A DNA stretch of 12,449 nucleotides, taken from NCBI GenBank assembly GCA_031371195.1, contig JANMJD010000293.1, positions 1 through 12,449 on the forward strand, written 5' to 3'. Shown here piece after piece: positions 1 through 6,723 of this stretch; the stretch's first letter is position 1, and the number at the start of each line of letters is the position of its first letter. A model generated the notes under the pieces. It saw only the letters and a list, made by a program, of their open reading frames with translations. It did not search any database and was not told the origin of the DNA. A program made the position numbers and the translations under genes. This DNA comes from JANMJD01 sp031371195 (GTDB lineage Bacteria; Actinomycetota; Acidimicrobiia; Acidimicrobiales; Ilumatobacteraceae).

Positions 1-638
1 CTCGCGGGCTGGGACGTGGGCCTGAACCGCGCGACTTCGTCCAGTCACGTCGTCGAAACCAGCGTTGCCGCCGCGCCGATCATATCGGCCATTTCCAGAT
101 CCGCAACCGGGGCACGGTCGGCGGCTCGATCGCCCACGCCGACCCGGCCAGTGAACTGCCCGCGGTCGCCCTGGCGCTCGATGCCACGATCGAGGCCGTC
201 GGAGCGGGCGGTACGCGGCGCATCGCCGCCGGCGACTTCTTCGTCTCGACATGGGAGACGTCACTGGCCGAGGGCGAGATCCTGTCCGCCGTCGAGTTCC
301 CGGTGTGGGGCACGGGCAGCGGATTCGCCGTCGAGGAGATCGCCCGTCGGCATGGCGACTTCGCCCTCGCCGGCACCGTCGTGGGCGTACAGGTCGCCGG
401 GGGCACCGTCGTCAAGGCCGCGGTCGCCATGTTCGGCGTGGCCGGCACGCCGGTGCGGCTTGCTGCGGCCGAAGCCGCGCTGCTTGCCGGGGCCGATGCC
501 GCCGAGGTCGGTCGGGCGGCCGCCGGCGCCCTCAGTCCGAGCGACGACATCCATGCCAGCGGCGCGTACCGCAAGCAGGTCGCCGCCGTCATCGTCGCCC
601 GAGCAGTCTCTGCCGCCCTCAAGGAGGCTCAGTCGTGA
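1..638 (+). CDS. Mo-hydroxylase FAD-binding medium subunit (CoxM/XDH subunit M family), 5' partial
   Basis: This is the C-terminal part of the FAD subunit, which passes electrons from the Fe-S subunit to FAD and on to an acceptor. The frame ending at 638 shows the second FAD-binding motif of the family, IRNRGTVGGSIAHADPASELP (about bases 99-161), then the C-terminal flavoprotein domain with ARRHGDFALAG and the usual ending DDIHASGAYRKQVAAVIVARA. The N-terminal FAD motif lies outside the window. Before about base 84 this frame becomes implausibly Arg-rich. The first frame there reads HVVETSVAAAPII, which resembles the segment that normally precedes IGHxxIRNRGT, so a frameshift or assembly error near 79-84 is likely. 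The stop overlaps the GTG of the small subunit (GTGA, 635-638). Family assignment is firm; the substrate is unknown. Confidence 0.88.
   Translation, partial: RGLGRGPEPRDFVQSRRRNQRCRRADHIGHFQIRNRGTVGGSIAHADPASELPAVALALDATIEAVGAGGTRRIAAGDFFVSTWETSLAEGEILSAVEFPVWGTGSGFAVEEIARRHGDFALAGTVVGVQVAGGTVVKAAVAMFGVAGTPVRLAAAEAALLAGADAAEVGRAAAGALSPSDDIHASGAYRKQVAAVIVARAVSAALKEAQS
621..627 (+). promoter_or_regulatory. Strong ribosome binding site for the small subunit
   Basis: AAGGAGG sits seven bases before the GTG at 635, inside the end of the medium-subunit gene. It decides the GTG as the start of the small subunit rather than an upstream codon in the same open frame. Confidence 0.8.
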
Positions 639-1135
639 GTACCGACATTCGATTCACGGTCAACGGCACCGCCCAGCAGGTGAGCGTCGAGCCGCGCAAG
701 CTCCTGTCGGATGTGCTGCGCGAAGACCTCCGCCTCACGGGCACGCACGTGGGTTGCGAGCACGGCGCCTGCGGTGCCTGCACCGTCATCATCGATGGGG
801 CGGCCGTACGGTCGTGCCTGCTGTTCGCCGTGCAGATGGGCGGTGCCGAGATCACCACGGTCGAGGGAATCGCCAACGCCGACGGCACGCTCAATGCATT
901 CCAGCAGGCGATGCAGGACAACCACGGCCTGCAATGCGGGTTCTGCACCCCGGGCATTGTCGTTTCGATGACCGCCTACCTGGCCGATCATGCCGACCCG
1001 ACCGACGATGAGTTGAAGGAAGCGCTGTCGGGCAATCTGTGCCGCTGCACCGGCTACCAGGGGATCATCAACGCCGCCCGGCAGGCCGCCGGACTCCCGG
1101 TTCATGACGCATCGAATCACGGAGGTGGGCACTGA
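635..1135 (+). CDS. Mo-hydroxylase [2Fe-2S] small subunit (CoxS/XDH subunit S family)
   Basis: A 166-residue two-cluster ferredoxin subunit that carries electrons from the Mo site to FAD. The N-terminal plant-type ferredoxin domain holds C41, C46, C49 and C61 (pattern GCEHGACGACT, then RSCL). The C-terminal four-helix domain holds C101 and C104 (LQCGFCTPG) and C136 and C138 (GNLCRCTGYQGI). All eight cluster ligands are present, as is Q100, the Gln before the first C-terminal Cys that contacts the molybdopterin cofactor in this family. Length matches the family norm of about 160 residues. The GTG start at 635 is supported by AAGGAGG at 621-627 and by the conserved start of the ferredoxin fold (IRFTVNG). 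Its stop overlaps the large-subunit ATG by one base, so translation is probably coupled. The domain calls are seen directly; the substrate cannot be assigned. Confidence 0.96.
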   Translation: MSTDIRFTVNGTAQQVSVEPRKLLSDVLREDLRLTGTHVGCEHGACGACTVIIDGAAVRSCLLFAVQMGGAEITTVEGIANADGTLNAFQQAMQDNHGLQCGFCTPGIVVSMTAYLADHADPTDDELKEALSGNLCRCTGYQGIINAARQAAGLPVHDASNHGGGH

Positions 1136-3486
1136 TGGCCGCTGCACCAACCACGGCCGGGCGCTATGTCGGCCAAGCGGTCAAGCGGCTCGAGGACCCG
1201 CGGTTGCTGAGCGGCCACGGCCGCTATGTCGATGACGTGCAACTGCCGGGCATGCTCCACGTCGCTTTCGTGCGGTCGAACGTCGCCCGTGGCACGATCA
1301 CGTCGATCGACACGACCGCGGCTCTCGCCCTGCCCGGTGTCCACGCGGTCTACACCGCGGCCGATCTCAATCCCCGGGTGCAGATGTTCTGGCACACGAT
1401 GCTCGGCCCGCCGCCCGAGTTGGGTGGGGTCACCAAGTACCCCCCGACGCGGCCATTGGCCGACGGCGACGTGCGCTTCGTCGGCGATCCGATCGCCCTG
1501 GTCATCGCCGACAACCGGTATATCGCCGAGGACGCCTGCGACCTGGTCGAGGTGGAGATCGACGTGCTCCCCCCGGTGCTCGGCATCTGGGAGGCGGCCA
1601 AGGACGAGCATCTGGTCCACCCCGAGAAGGGCACCAACGTCATCGAGCACATGCCGATGCCCGAGGTACCCGAGATCGAGGCGATGTTCGCTTCGGCCGC
1701 CCATGTCGTCAGTCGCCGGTTCCGTCAGTGCCGGGCGTCGAACGTACCGATGGAGCCCCGCGGCATCATCGTCCACTACGACCGGTGGGCCGGCGACATG
1801 CAGATCTGGGCGGCGACACAGAGCGTCAGCGAGTGGAAGTCGTCGGCCTCGAGGCTCACCGGTATCGCCGAACCGCGTGTGCGGGTGATCGCCGGCGACG
1901 TCGGCGGTGGCTTCGGTCAGAAGATGATGATGACCCGCGACGAGGCGGCCGTGGTGATGGCCGGTCACCTGTTCGGCGGTCGGCCGATCAAGTGGACCGA
2001 GGACCGTCGCGAGAACCTGATCGCCGCCAACCAGGCCCGCGAGGAGGAGATCGACGTCACGATGGCCGTCACCGCCGACGGCCACATCATGGGAGCCAAG
2101 GTTTACTTCTGGGAGGATGTCGGCACGTTCCCGTCGGGCAGCGGCGCTACCGGCTCCATGGCGATGGGCGTGTGGCCGGGGCCGTACAAGTTCCCGGTCG
2201 TGCTGCCGGGGCAGACTGCCGTGTTCACCAATACCGTCGGCAAGCAGGCGTATCGCGGGCCGTGGATGATGGAAACGGTCTCGCGTGAGCAGATGATGGA
2301 TCACGTCGCTCGCGAGATCGGGATGGATCCGATCGAGTTTCGTCGGATCAACATCGTCAAGGAGGAGGACCTTCCATACACCACCTGCATGACGATGGTC
2401 TACGACGAGTCGATCTCCCCGAACGAGACGATGGAACAGGCGTTGACCATCCTCGATGTCGATGCCTTCCGGGCGCAGCAGACCGCGGCGCGCGGCGAGG
2501 GTCGGCTGATCGGCATGGGTCTCGCCGTCTACATGGAGCCTTCGGCGATCGCCTTCGGCATCCTCTCGTCGGATCAGGCGATCATGCGGATGGACATCAC
2601 CGGCAAGGTCACGGTGGCGATGTCGACCGGCAACCACGGTCACAGCCTGGAGACGACGATCCCTCAGATCGTCGCCGAACATCTTGGCTGCGACATCGCC
2701 GACGTGGTGCTCATCCAGGGCGACACGGCATCGAGCCCGATGGGCCCGGGCACCGGCGGCAGCCGCAGCGCGGTGATCGCGGGTGGCGCGGCACAGACGG
2801 CCGCGCTGCGATTGCGCGACAAGATCCTGCAGATCGCCGCCCACGCCATGGAGGCGTCGGTCGACGACCTCGAGATCAACAACTCGGTCGTCTCGGTGAA
2901 GGGCACCCCGGCCCGAGCGATGCCGTTCTTCCAGATCGCCCCGATGGCCTACATGATGCCCGAAGCCTTGCCGCCCGAGATGGAGCAGGGGCTGGAGGTC
3001 ACCGCCCGTTACCGGCCGCCGGGCCAGTTCACCTGGTCGAACGCGGCCCATGCGTGCACCGTCGAGGTCGACCCGGCTACGGGAATGGTCAAGATCCTGC
3101 GCTACATCGTCTCGGAGGATTGCGGTCGGATGATCAACCCGATGGTGGTCGAAGGTCAGATCGCCGGGGGCGTGGTGCAGGGAATCGGGGGCGTGCTCTT
3201 CGAGCACATGGTGTACGACGAGGCAGGCAACCCGCTGGCCACGACGTTCCTCGATTATCTACTCCCGTCGGCGCCCGAGATCCCCGATATCGAGTACGGG
3301 CACATCGTCAAGCTCTCGCCGTCGATCGGCGGCTACAAAGGCATGGGCGAGGGCGGGGCGATCGGTTCGCCGCCGGCCCTGGCGAACGCCATCCACGATG
3401 CGCTGGCCCATCTCGGTGTGCATCCGACCCGGTTCCCGCTCGGTCCGTCGCAGTTGCTCGACCTGATCAACAACGCTTCGATGTGA
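1135..3486 (+). CDS. Mo-hydroxylase molybdopterin large subunit (CoxL/XDH subunit L family, not form I CO dehydrogenase)
   Basis: A 783-residue catalytic subunit, full length for the family. It opens with the usual GRYVGQAVKRLEDPRLLSGHG segment. Cofactor motifs are in order: DVGGGFGQ at 255-262 (Q262 is the expected Mo-ligand-contacting Gln), the active-site loop AYRGPW at 372-377, GPGTGGSRS at 537-545, and GMGEGGAIGSP with the probable catalytic base E739. Form I (true aerobic CO) dehydrogenases carry AYxCSFR, with the Cys that binds Cu. Here that Cys is absent, so CO oxidation is not supported. The loop also departs from the AYRGAGR of form II proteins. The ATG at 1135 overlaps the previous stop (TGATG) and has GGAGGT at 1121-1126. 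The enzyme probably hydroxylates an aldehyde, N-heterocycle, aromatic or other organic substrate; which one is unknown. Confidence 0.95.
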   Translation: MAAAPTTAGRYVGQAVKRLEDPRLLSGHGRYVDDVQLPGMLHVAFVRSNVARGTITSIDTTAALALPGVHAVYTAADLNPRVQMFWHTMLGPPPELGGVTKYPPTRPLADGDVRFVGDPIALVIADNRYIAEDACDLVEVEIDVLPPVLGIWEAAKDEHLVHPEKGTNVIEHMPMPEVPEIEAMFASAAHVVSRRFRQCRASNVPMEPRGIIVHYDRWAGDMQIWAATQSVSEWKSSASRLTGIAEPRVRVIAGDVGGGFGQKMMMTRDEAAVVMAGHLFGGRPIKWTEDRRENLIAANQAREEEIDVTMAVTADGHIMGAKVYFWEDVGTFPSGSGATGSMAMGVWPGPYKFPVVLPGQTAVFTNTVGKQAYRGPWMMETVSREQMMDHVAREIGMDPIEFRRINIVKEEDLPYTTCMTMVYDESISPNETMEQALTILDVDAFRAQQTAARGEGRLIGMGLAVYMEPSAIAFGILSSDQAIMRMDITGKVTVAMSTGNHGHSLETTIPQIVAEHLGCDIADVVLIQGDTASSPMGPGTGGSRSAVIAGGAAQTAALRLRDKILQIAAHAMEASVDDLEINNSVVSVKGTPARAMPFFQIAPMAYMMPEALPPEMEQGLEVTARYRPPGQFTWSNAAHACTVEVDPATGMVKILRYIVSEDCGRMINPMVVEGQIAGGVVQGIGGVLFEHMVYDEAGNPLATTFLDYLLPSAPEIPDIEYGHIVKLSPSIGGYKGMGEGGAIGSPPALANAIHDALAHLGVHPTRFPLGPSQLLDLINNASM

Positions 3487-3501
3487 CCCGCCGCACCGGG
3501 G

Positions 3502-4701
3502 GTGGAAATCAGCGATAGCGACGAGAATGCGCCCCGGCTCGGCCGGTCGGGGCCGCTCATCGTCTACGGCGACGGTCCCGGGGAGCCGCGTAGCGCGCCT
3601 GAAGTCGTGGCGGCGGCGGCGGGCCTGAGCGGTCGGCCCGAGGTGTTGTTGGGCCTCGTCGCCGACGACCATCCGTGGCTGCGATCGCCGGGTCTGCGCG
3701 GCCGGGCGACGATGGCTGGTTTCGCGGCTCGTCGGGCCGTTGCCGAAGGCCGGCTCGCGGGGGTCTCGGTACGGCTCAGCGGGATCCCGGCGCTGATCGA
3801 TCATGCGCGGCCCGACGTCTACGTGGTCACCGGGGTTCGTCGACACGATGGATTCGCTTTCGGTGCGACGATCGGCTGGGGACCGGCTGCGGCCCGCGCC
3901 GCCACCGCGGTGGTGGTGGAGGTCGACGACGACGGTTTCGACTTCGGCGGTGTGGCGATCCCCGGCAAGATCGTGGCGACCATTCCCCGGCCCGCCGCCT
4001 ACGAGACCCCCGAGTTCGCTTCCCGAGCCGCCGACGAGATCGACCTGCGTATCGGCGCGTTCGTCGCCTCGCTGATTCCCGACGACGCGACCTTGCAGTT
4101 CGGCCCGGGTGGGATCGCCGAAGGGATCGCGCTCGCCCTCGATCGGCCGGTGTCGATCTGGACGGGTCTGGTCACCGATGCGATGGCCGGCCTGGCGACT
4201 CGAGGATTGCTGACCGGGTCGATCACCGGCGGGTACGTGTGGGGTGGTGAGCCCTGCCGAGCGCTGGCCCGAGCCGGCTTGCTCGACCATCAACCGATCG
4301 AGGTCACCCACGACATCGGGCGGATCTCGGCGATTCCCCGGTTCGTCGGCTGCAACACGGCGCTGCAGGTCGGCCTCGATGGCTCGGTCAACGTCGAACG
4401 GGTCAACGGCCGCACGATCACCTCGGTCGGTGGCCACTCCGACTTCTGCGCCGGTGCCGTGCGATCGATCGGCGGCCTGTCGATCATTGCCCTCCGCTCG
4501 ACCACACCGTCAGGAGCGTCGGCGATCGTGGCGCAGGTGGAGACCGTCTCGACCCAACGAAGCGACGTCAGCGTCGTCGTCACCGAACACGGCATCGCCG
4601 ACCTCCGCGGCGCCGGCGACACCGAACGGGCCCGGCGAATCGTGGCCGTCGCCGCCCCCGAACATCACGGCGCCCTGTTCGGTTCGATCCGCAGCGAATA
4701 G
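3502..4701 (+). CDS. Acetyl-CoA hydrolase/4-hydroxybutyrate CoA-transferase family protein, catalytic Glu replaced
   Basis: A 399-residue protein of the family I CoA-transferases (acetyl-CoA hydrolase, 4-hydroxybutyrate and succinyl-CoA:acetate CoA-transferases), which move CoA between acids through a glutamyl-CoA thioester. The C-terminal domain is clear: GGHSDFCAGA (310-319), SIIALRST, and VTEHGIADLRG (360-370), followed by an eRa-like helix and the ending EHHGALF. In active homologues the nucleophilic Glu sits in a stretch like NTALEADIYGNVN. The matching stretch here is NTALQVGLDGSVN, so position 289 is Gln. The protein is somewhat shorter than the usual 430 or so residues. The GTG start at 3502 lies 15 bases after the large subunit and has only a G-run upstream (3498-3502), so the exact start is less certain. 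It is probably co-transcribed with the Mo-hydroxylase. It may be inactive as a transferase, or do different chemistry. Confidence 0.88.
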   Translation: MEISDSDENAPRLGRSGPLIVYGDGPGEPRSAPEVVAAAAGLSGRPEVLLGLVADDHPWLRSPGLRGRATMAGFAARRAVAEGRLAGVSVRLSGIPALIDHARPDVYVVTGVRRHDGFAFGATIGWGPAAARAATAVVVEVDDDGFDFGGVAIPGKIVATIPRPAAYETPEFASRAADEIDLRIGAFVASLIPDDATLQFGPGGIAEGIALALDRPVSIWTGLVTDAMAGLATRGLLTGSITGGYVWGGEPCRALARAGLLDHQPIEVTHDIGRISAIPRFVGCNTALQVGLDGSVNVERVNGRTITSVGGHSDFCAGAVRSIGGLSIIALRSTTPSGASAIVAQVETVSTQRSDVSVVVTEHGIADLRGAGDTERARRIVAVAAPEHHGALFGSIRSE

Positions 4702-4813
4702 CGCAACTTTGTGAACACGCCTGAGACAACGTGAGGGAAACCATGGCCGACTGGATGACGCAGGGCGCGGTGACCGAGGAGCGATGCCGGGCGGCCCGCT
4801 CACCCCCGGTCGA
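4702..4813. other. Convergent intergenic gap
   Basis: This 112-base gap separates the plus-strand CoA-transferase from the minus-strand crotonase. No clear hairpin with a T-run was found. The only self-complementary stretch is CGGGCGGCCCG (about 4789-4799), whose loop would be very short. A plus-strand ATG at 4743 opens a short frame, but it only runs on antisense to the crotonase. Confidence 0.5.
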
Positions 4814-5587
4814 TCACATCTTCTTCTTGAACCCCTCGATGGTGGCGCGGATGTCGTCGGTGGCGAAGGATTCGGCTTCGGCCGACAGCGCGAAAGGGGC
4901 GACGAGGTTGATGGCGGCCTGCAGGTGGATGTTGAGGGCGCGCTTGGTCTCCTGCATCGCTTGGCGTGGCAGTGCAGCGAGACGGTGGGCGAGTTTGAGG
5001 GCCTCGGGCATCAGCTGATCGTCGGCCACTGCCCGGTTGGCGAGGCCGATCTCGACCGCCAACGGGGCTGGGATGCGATCGCCGAGCAGGATGTACTCCT
5101 TGGCCTTGAGCATGCCCATGTACAACGGCCAGAAGGCCGCACCACCATCGCCGGCGACGAGCCCCATGGCCACATGGGTGTCGGCGAAGAATGCGCTGTC
5201 GGCGATGAGGACCAGATCGGCGAGTAGGGCGACGTTGCAACCGAGTCCGACGGCGGCGCCGTTCACTGCGGCGACGACCGGTTTGGGGAACTCGGCCATC
5301 GCGTCCATCAGGCGCTTTGCACCGCGCAGCGACTGCCTCCGATGATCGGGATCGTCGTAACTGCGGATGAAGCCCGGAATGTCGCCACCGGCGCTGAACG
5401 CCTTCCCGGCCCCGGTGATGACGACGGCACGCACGGAGTTGTCCTTGGCCAGATCTCCCCAGATGTCCTGCATCCCCTCGTGCATGTCGTCGAGAAAGGC
5501 ATTGCGCATGTCGGGGTTGTTCAGCGTGATGATCGTGACCGGCCCATCCTGCTCGACGAGGATGTGGGGAGTCGGGGCATACGGCAT
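4814..5587 (-). CDS. Crotonase-fold (enoyl-CoA hydratase/isomerase family) protein lacking both canonical catalytic Glu
   Basis: A 257-residue crotonase-superfamily protein acting on acyl-CoA thioesters. The oxyanion-hole motif GKAFSAGGDI is at 61-70, and the second CoA/active-site block PVVAAVNGAAVGLGCNVAL at 103-121. Aligned by eye to classical enoyl-CoA hydratase (GGGCELAMMCDI ... FGQPEI), the two catalytic Glu are replaced by N118 and H138 (ADTHVAMGLVAGDGG). It is thus not a standard hydratase, although such THVxxGLVAGDGG proteins are commonly labelled so. The frame is open to 5683, but the ATG at 5587 is preferred: it has GGAG five bases upstream (5593-5596), gives the normal family length, and leaves the divergent promoter region free. 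The gene is convergent with the CoA-transferase and divergent from the SDR, with which it probably shares regulation. The actual reaction is unknown. Confidence 0.92.
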   Translation of the reverse strand: MPYAPTPHILVEQDGPVTIITLNNPDMRNAFLDDMHEGMQDIWGDLAKDNSVRAVVITGAGKAFSAGGDIPGFIRSYDDPDHRRQSLRGAKRLMDAMAEFPKPVVAAVNGAAVGLGCNVALLADLVLIADSAFFADTHVAMGLVAGDGGAAFWPLYMGMLKAKEYILLGDRIPAPLAVEIGLANRAVADDQLMPEALKLAHRLAALPRQAMQETKRALNIHLQAAINLVAPFALSAEAESFATDDIRATIEGFKKKM

Positions 5588-5592
5588 GAGTG

Positions 5593-5596
5593 CTCC
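5593..5596 (-). promoter_or_regulatory. Ribosome binding site of the crotonase gene
   Basis: GGAG (CTCC on the plus strand) lies five bases before the ATG at 5587. The first DUF35 gene has the same arrangement, GGAG plus five bases plus ATG. It favours the internal ATG over the longer open frame that begins at 5683. Confidence 0.6.
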
Positions 5597-5651
5597 AGGG
5601 AGAGAGTCTTCGGATCGGTACGTCGGCGGCCGGGGAGCGGGCGACGTCACC

Positions 5652-5679
5652 AGTATTGCCGACTTGACAGTTGTGTCAA
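5652..5679 (-). promoter_or_regulatory. Possible sigma-70-type promoter for the crotonase gene
   Basis: On the minus strand TTGACA (5679-5674) is followed, after 16 bases, by AATACT (5657-5652), a fair -35/-10 pair. It would start transcription near 5645 and leave a leader of roughly 58 bases. The -35 box is one arm of the palindromic operator at 5664-5679, so a bound regulator would block RNA polymerase directly. The hexamers are seen in the sequence; promoter function is inferred. Confidence 0.4.
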
Positions 5680-5690
5680 CCAACGTGCGT
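5661..5690. promoter_or_regulatory. Palindromic operator, site A (crotonase/SDR divergon)
   Basis: TTGACA (5664-5669), GTTG, TGTCAA (5674-5679) is a perfect 6+6 inverted repeat in the 140-base divergent region. The 30 bases 5661-5690 match 11011-11040 at 23 positions, with the core TGACAGTNGNGTCAAC fixed in both. A perfect palindrome, repeated between two divergent gene pairs of CoA-ester metabolism, is what a dimeric repressor such as a TetR-type acyl-CoA-responsive regulator would bind. The regulator family is inference; no regulator gene lies in the window. Confidence 0.65.
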
Positions 5691-5727
5691 TGTCCACCGG
5701 GCCGACCGACTACGGTCGCACTACATC

Positions 5728-6627
5728 ATGGGATTGCTCGACGGACGAGTTGTCATCGTCACCGGCGGCGGACGGGGATTGGGCCGCGCCCACTGCCACG
5801 AACTCGCTCGGGCCGGGGCGACGGTGGTGGTCAACGATCTCGGCGTCGGTCTGCGTGGTGAGGCCGAGGACAACGCCGTTTCACCGGCCGAGGATGTCGT
5901 CGCCGAGATCGAGGGAATGGGTGGCACGGCGATGGCCGACGGTACGTCCGTCACGGATTGGAGGGGAATGGAGGCGCTCGTCGCCCGCACCGTCGAGCAG
6001 TACGGCGACCTGCACGCCGTCGTCAACAACGCCGGGTTCCTACGCGACCGGATGATCACGGCGATGAGCGAGGACGACTTCGACTCGGTGATCGAGGTTC
6101 ATGTGAAGGGCTCCTTCGCGCTCACCCGTCACGCCTGCGCCTACTGGCGCGACCGGGTGAAGGCGGGCCACCGAGTGACAGGTCGGGTCGTGTCGACCAC
6201 GTCGGGGGCCGGGTTGTTCGGCAACGTCGGCCAGACCAACTACGGTCCGGCGAAGTCGGCGATCGCCACGTTGATGCTGATCACCGCCCTCGAAATGCAG
6301 CGCTACGGCGTGACGGCCAACGCCATCTCACCGATCGCCGCCACTCGCATGCTTGCCTCGATCGGACGCACCGCCGAGGAGTCGACCGGCTGGGATCGCC
6401 TCGACCCGGCCAACGCCTCGCCGGTCGTCGCCTGGCTGTGCAGCGAGGAGTCCGGCTGGCTCAGCGGCCAGGTGTTGCGGGTCGACGGCGCCACCGTCAG
6501 CCGGGTCGAGGGCTGGAGGATCGCCGAGGCGTACACCTCGAAGTCGGGGGAGTCGCTGTCCATCGATGAGATCGGCCTCGGCCTGCGCAAGGTGCTGGGC
6601 GTCGCTCCCCGGGGCCTCGGCGGCTGA
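5728..6627 (+). CDS. Short-chain dehydrogenase/reductase (MFE-2/17-beta-HSD4-like 3-hydroxyacyl-CoA dehydrogenase type)
   Basis: A 299-residue NAD(P)-dependent SDR. It has the cofactor motif TGGGRGLG (12-19), the VVNDLG strand end (34-39) typical of multifunctional-enzyme-type 3-hydroxyacyl-CoA dehydrogenases, NNAG (100-103), and the catalytic set S159, Y172 and K176 (TTSGAG, NYGPAK). The position in VHVKGSF where many SDRs have Asn is His, as is usual in this subgroup. About 45 residues after the Rossmann core (from about 255) form a C-terminal extension. It probably oxidises a 3-hydroxyacyl-CoA, the step after hydration in beta-oxidation; that is inference from family and context. The frame is open upstream to 5671, but ATG 5728 begins the conserved MGLLDGRVVIVTGG. 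It has no Shine-Dalgarno, so a near-leaderless mRNA is possible. Divergent from the crotonase across operator site A. Confidence 0.93.
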   Translation: MGLLDGRVVIVTGGGRGLGRAHCHELARAGATVVVNDLGVGLRGEAEDNAVSPAEDVVAEIEGMGGTAMADGTSVTDWRGMEALVARTVEQYGDLHAVVNNAGFLRDRMITAMSEDDFDSVIEVHVKGSFALTRHACAYWRDRVKAGHRVTGRVVSTTSGAGLFGNVGQTNYGPAKSAIATLMLITALEMQRYGVTANAISPIAATRMLASIGRTAEESTGWDRLDPANASPVVAWLCSEESGWLSGQVLRVDGATVSRVEGWRIAEAYTSKSGESLSIDEIGLGLRKVLGVAPRGLGG

Positions 6628-6723
6628 CGTGTCGTCGACAACCGCCTGCCTGCTCGTTCGCCCGAGGACCTCAGGTCGCCGGGGGTGGGAACCGACGGGC
6701 GTCGCACGGTGTAGTGCACACTG
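6628..6723. other. Intergenic gap with a small palindrome
   Basis: These 96 bases separate the SDR from the membrane-anchored protein. GACCTCAGGTC (6667-6677) is a 5+1+5 palindrome that could be an operator half-site pair but is short enough to be chance. No T-tailed terminator was seen. GTGTAGTGCACAC lies just before the next ATG in place of a Shine-Dalgarno sequence. Confidence 0.3.

Noticed and set aside
1117..3207. Very long minus-strand open frame (696 codons) opposite the Mo-hydroxylase large subunit
   Set aside because: Its translation is dominated by His, Arg, Asp and Gly, as expected for the shadow of a high-GC gene; the plus-strand gene has all cofactor motifs.
1135..3486. True aerobic CO dehydrogenase (form I CoxL)
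   Set aside because: The active-site loop is AYRGPW without the Cu-ligating Cys of AYxCSFR.
3259..4437. Minus-strand open frame of 392 codons across the end of the large subunit and the CoA-transferase
   Set aside because: Low-complexity Arg/Asp/Gly/His composition, no ribosome binding site, and fully antisense to two well-supported genes.
4789..4799. CGGGCGGCCCG as a terminator between the convergent genes
   Set aside because: Only a four-base stem with a three-base loop can form and no T-run follows.
4731..5018. Short plus-strand gene starting at 4731 or 4743 after the CoA-transferase
   Set aside because: No recognisable domain, no spaced ribosome binding site, and nearly all of it is antisense to the crotonase.
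6667..6677. GACCTCAGGTC as a regulatory operator
   Set aside because: An 11-base palindrome is short, occurs once, and has no second copy to support it.
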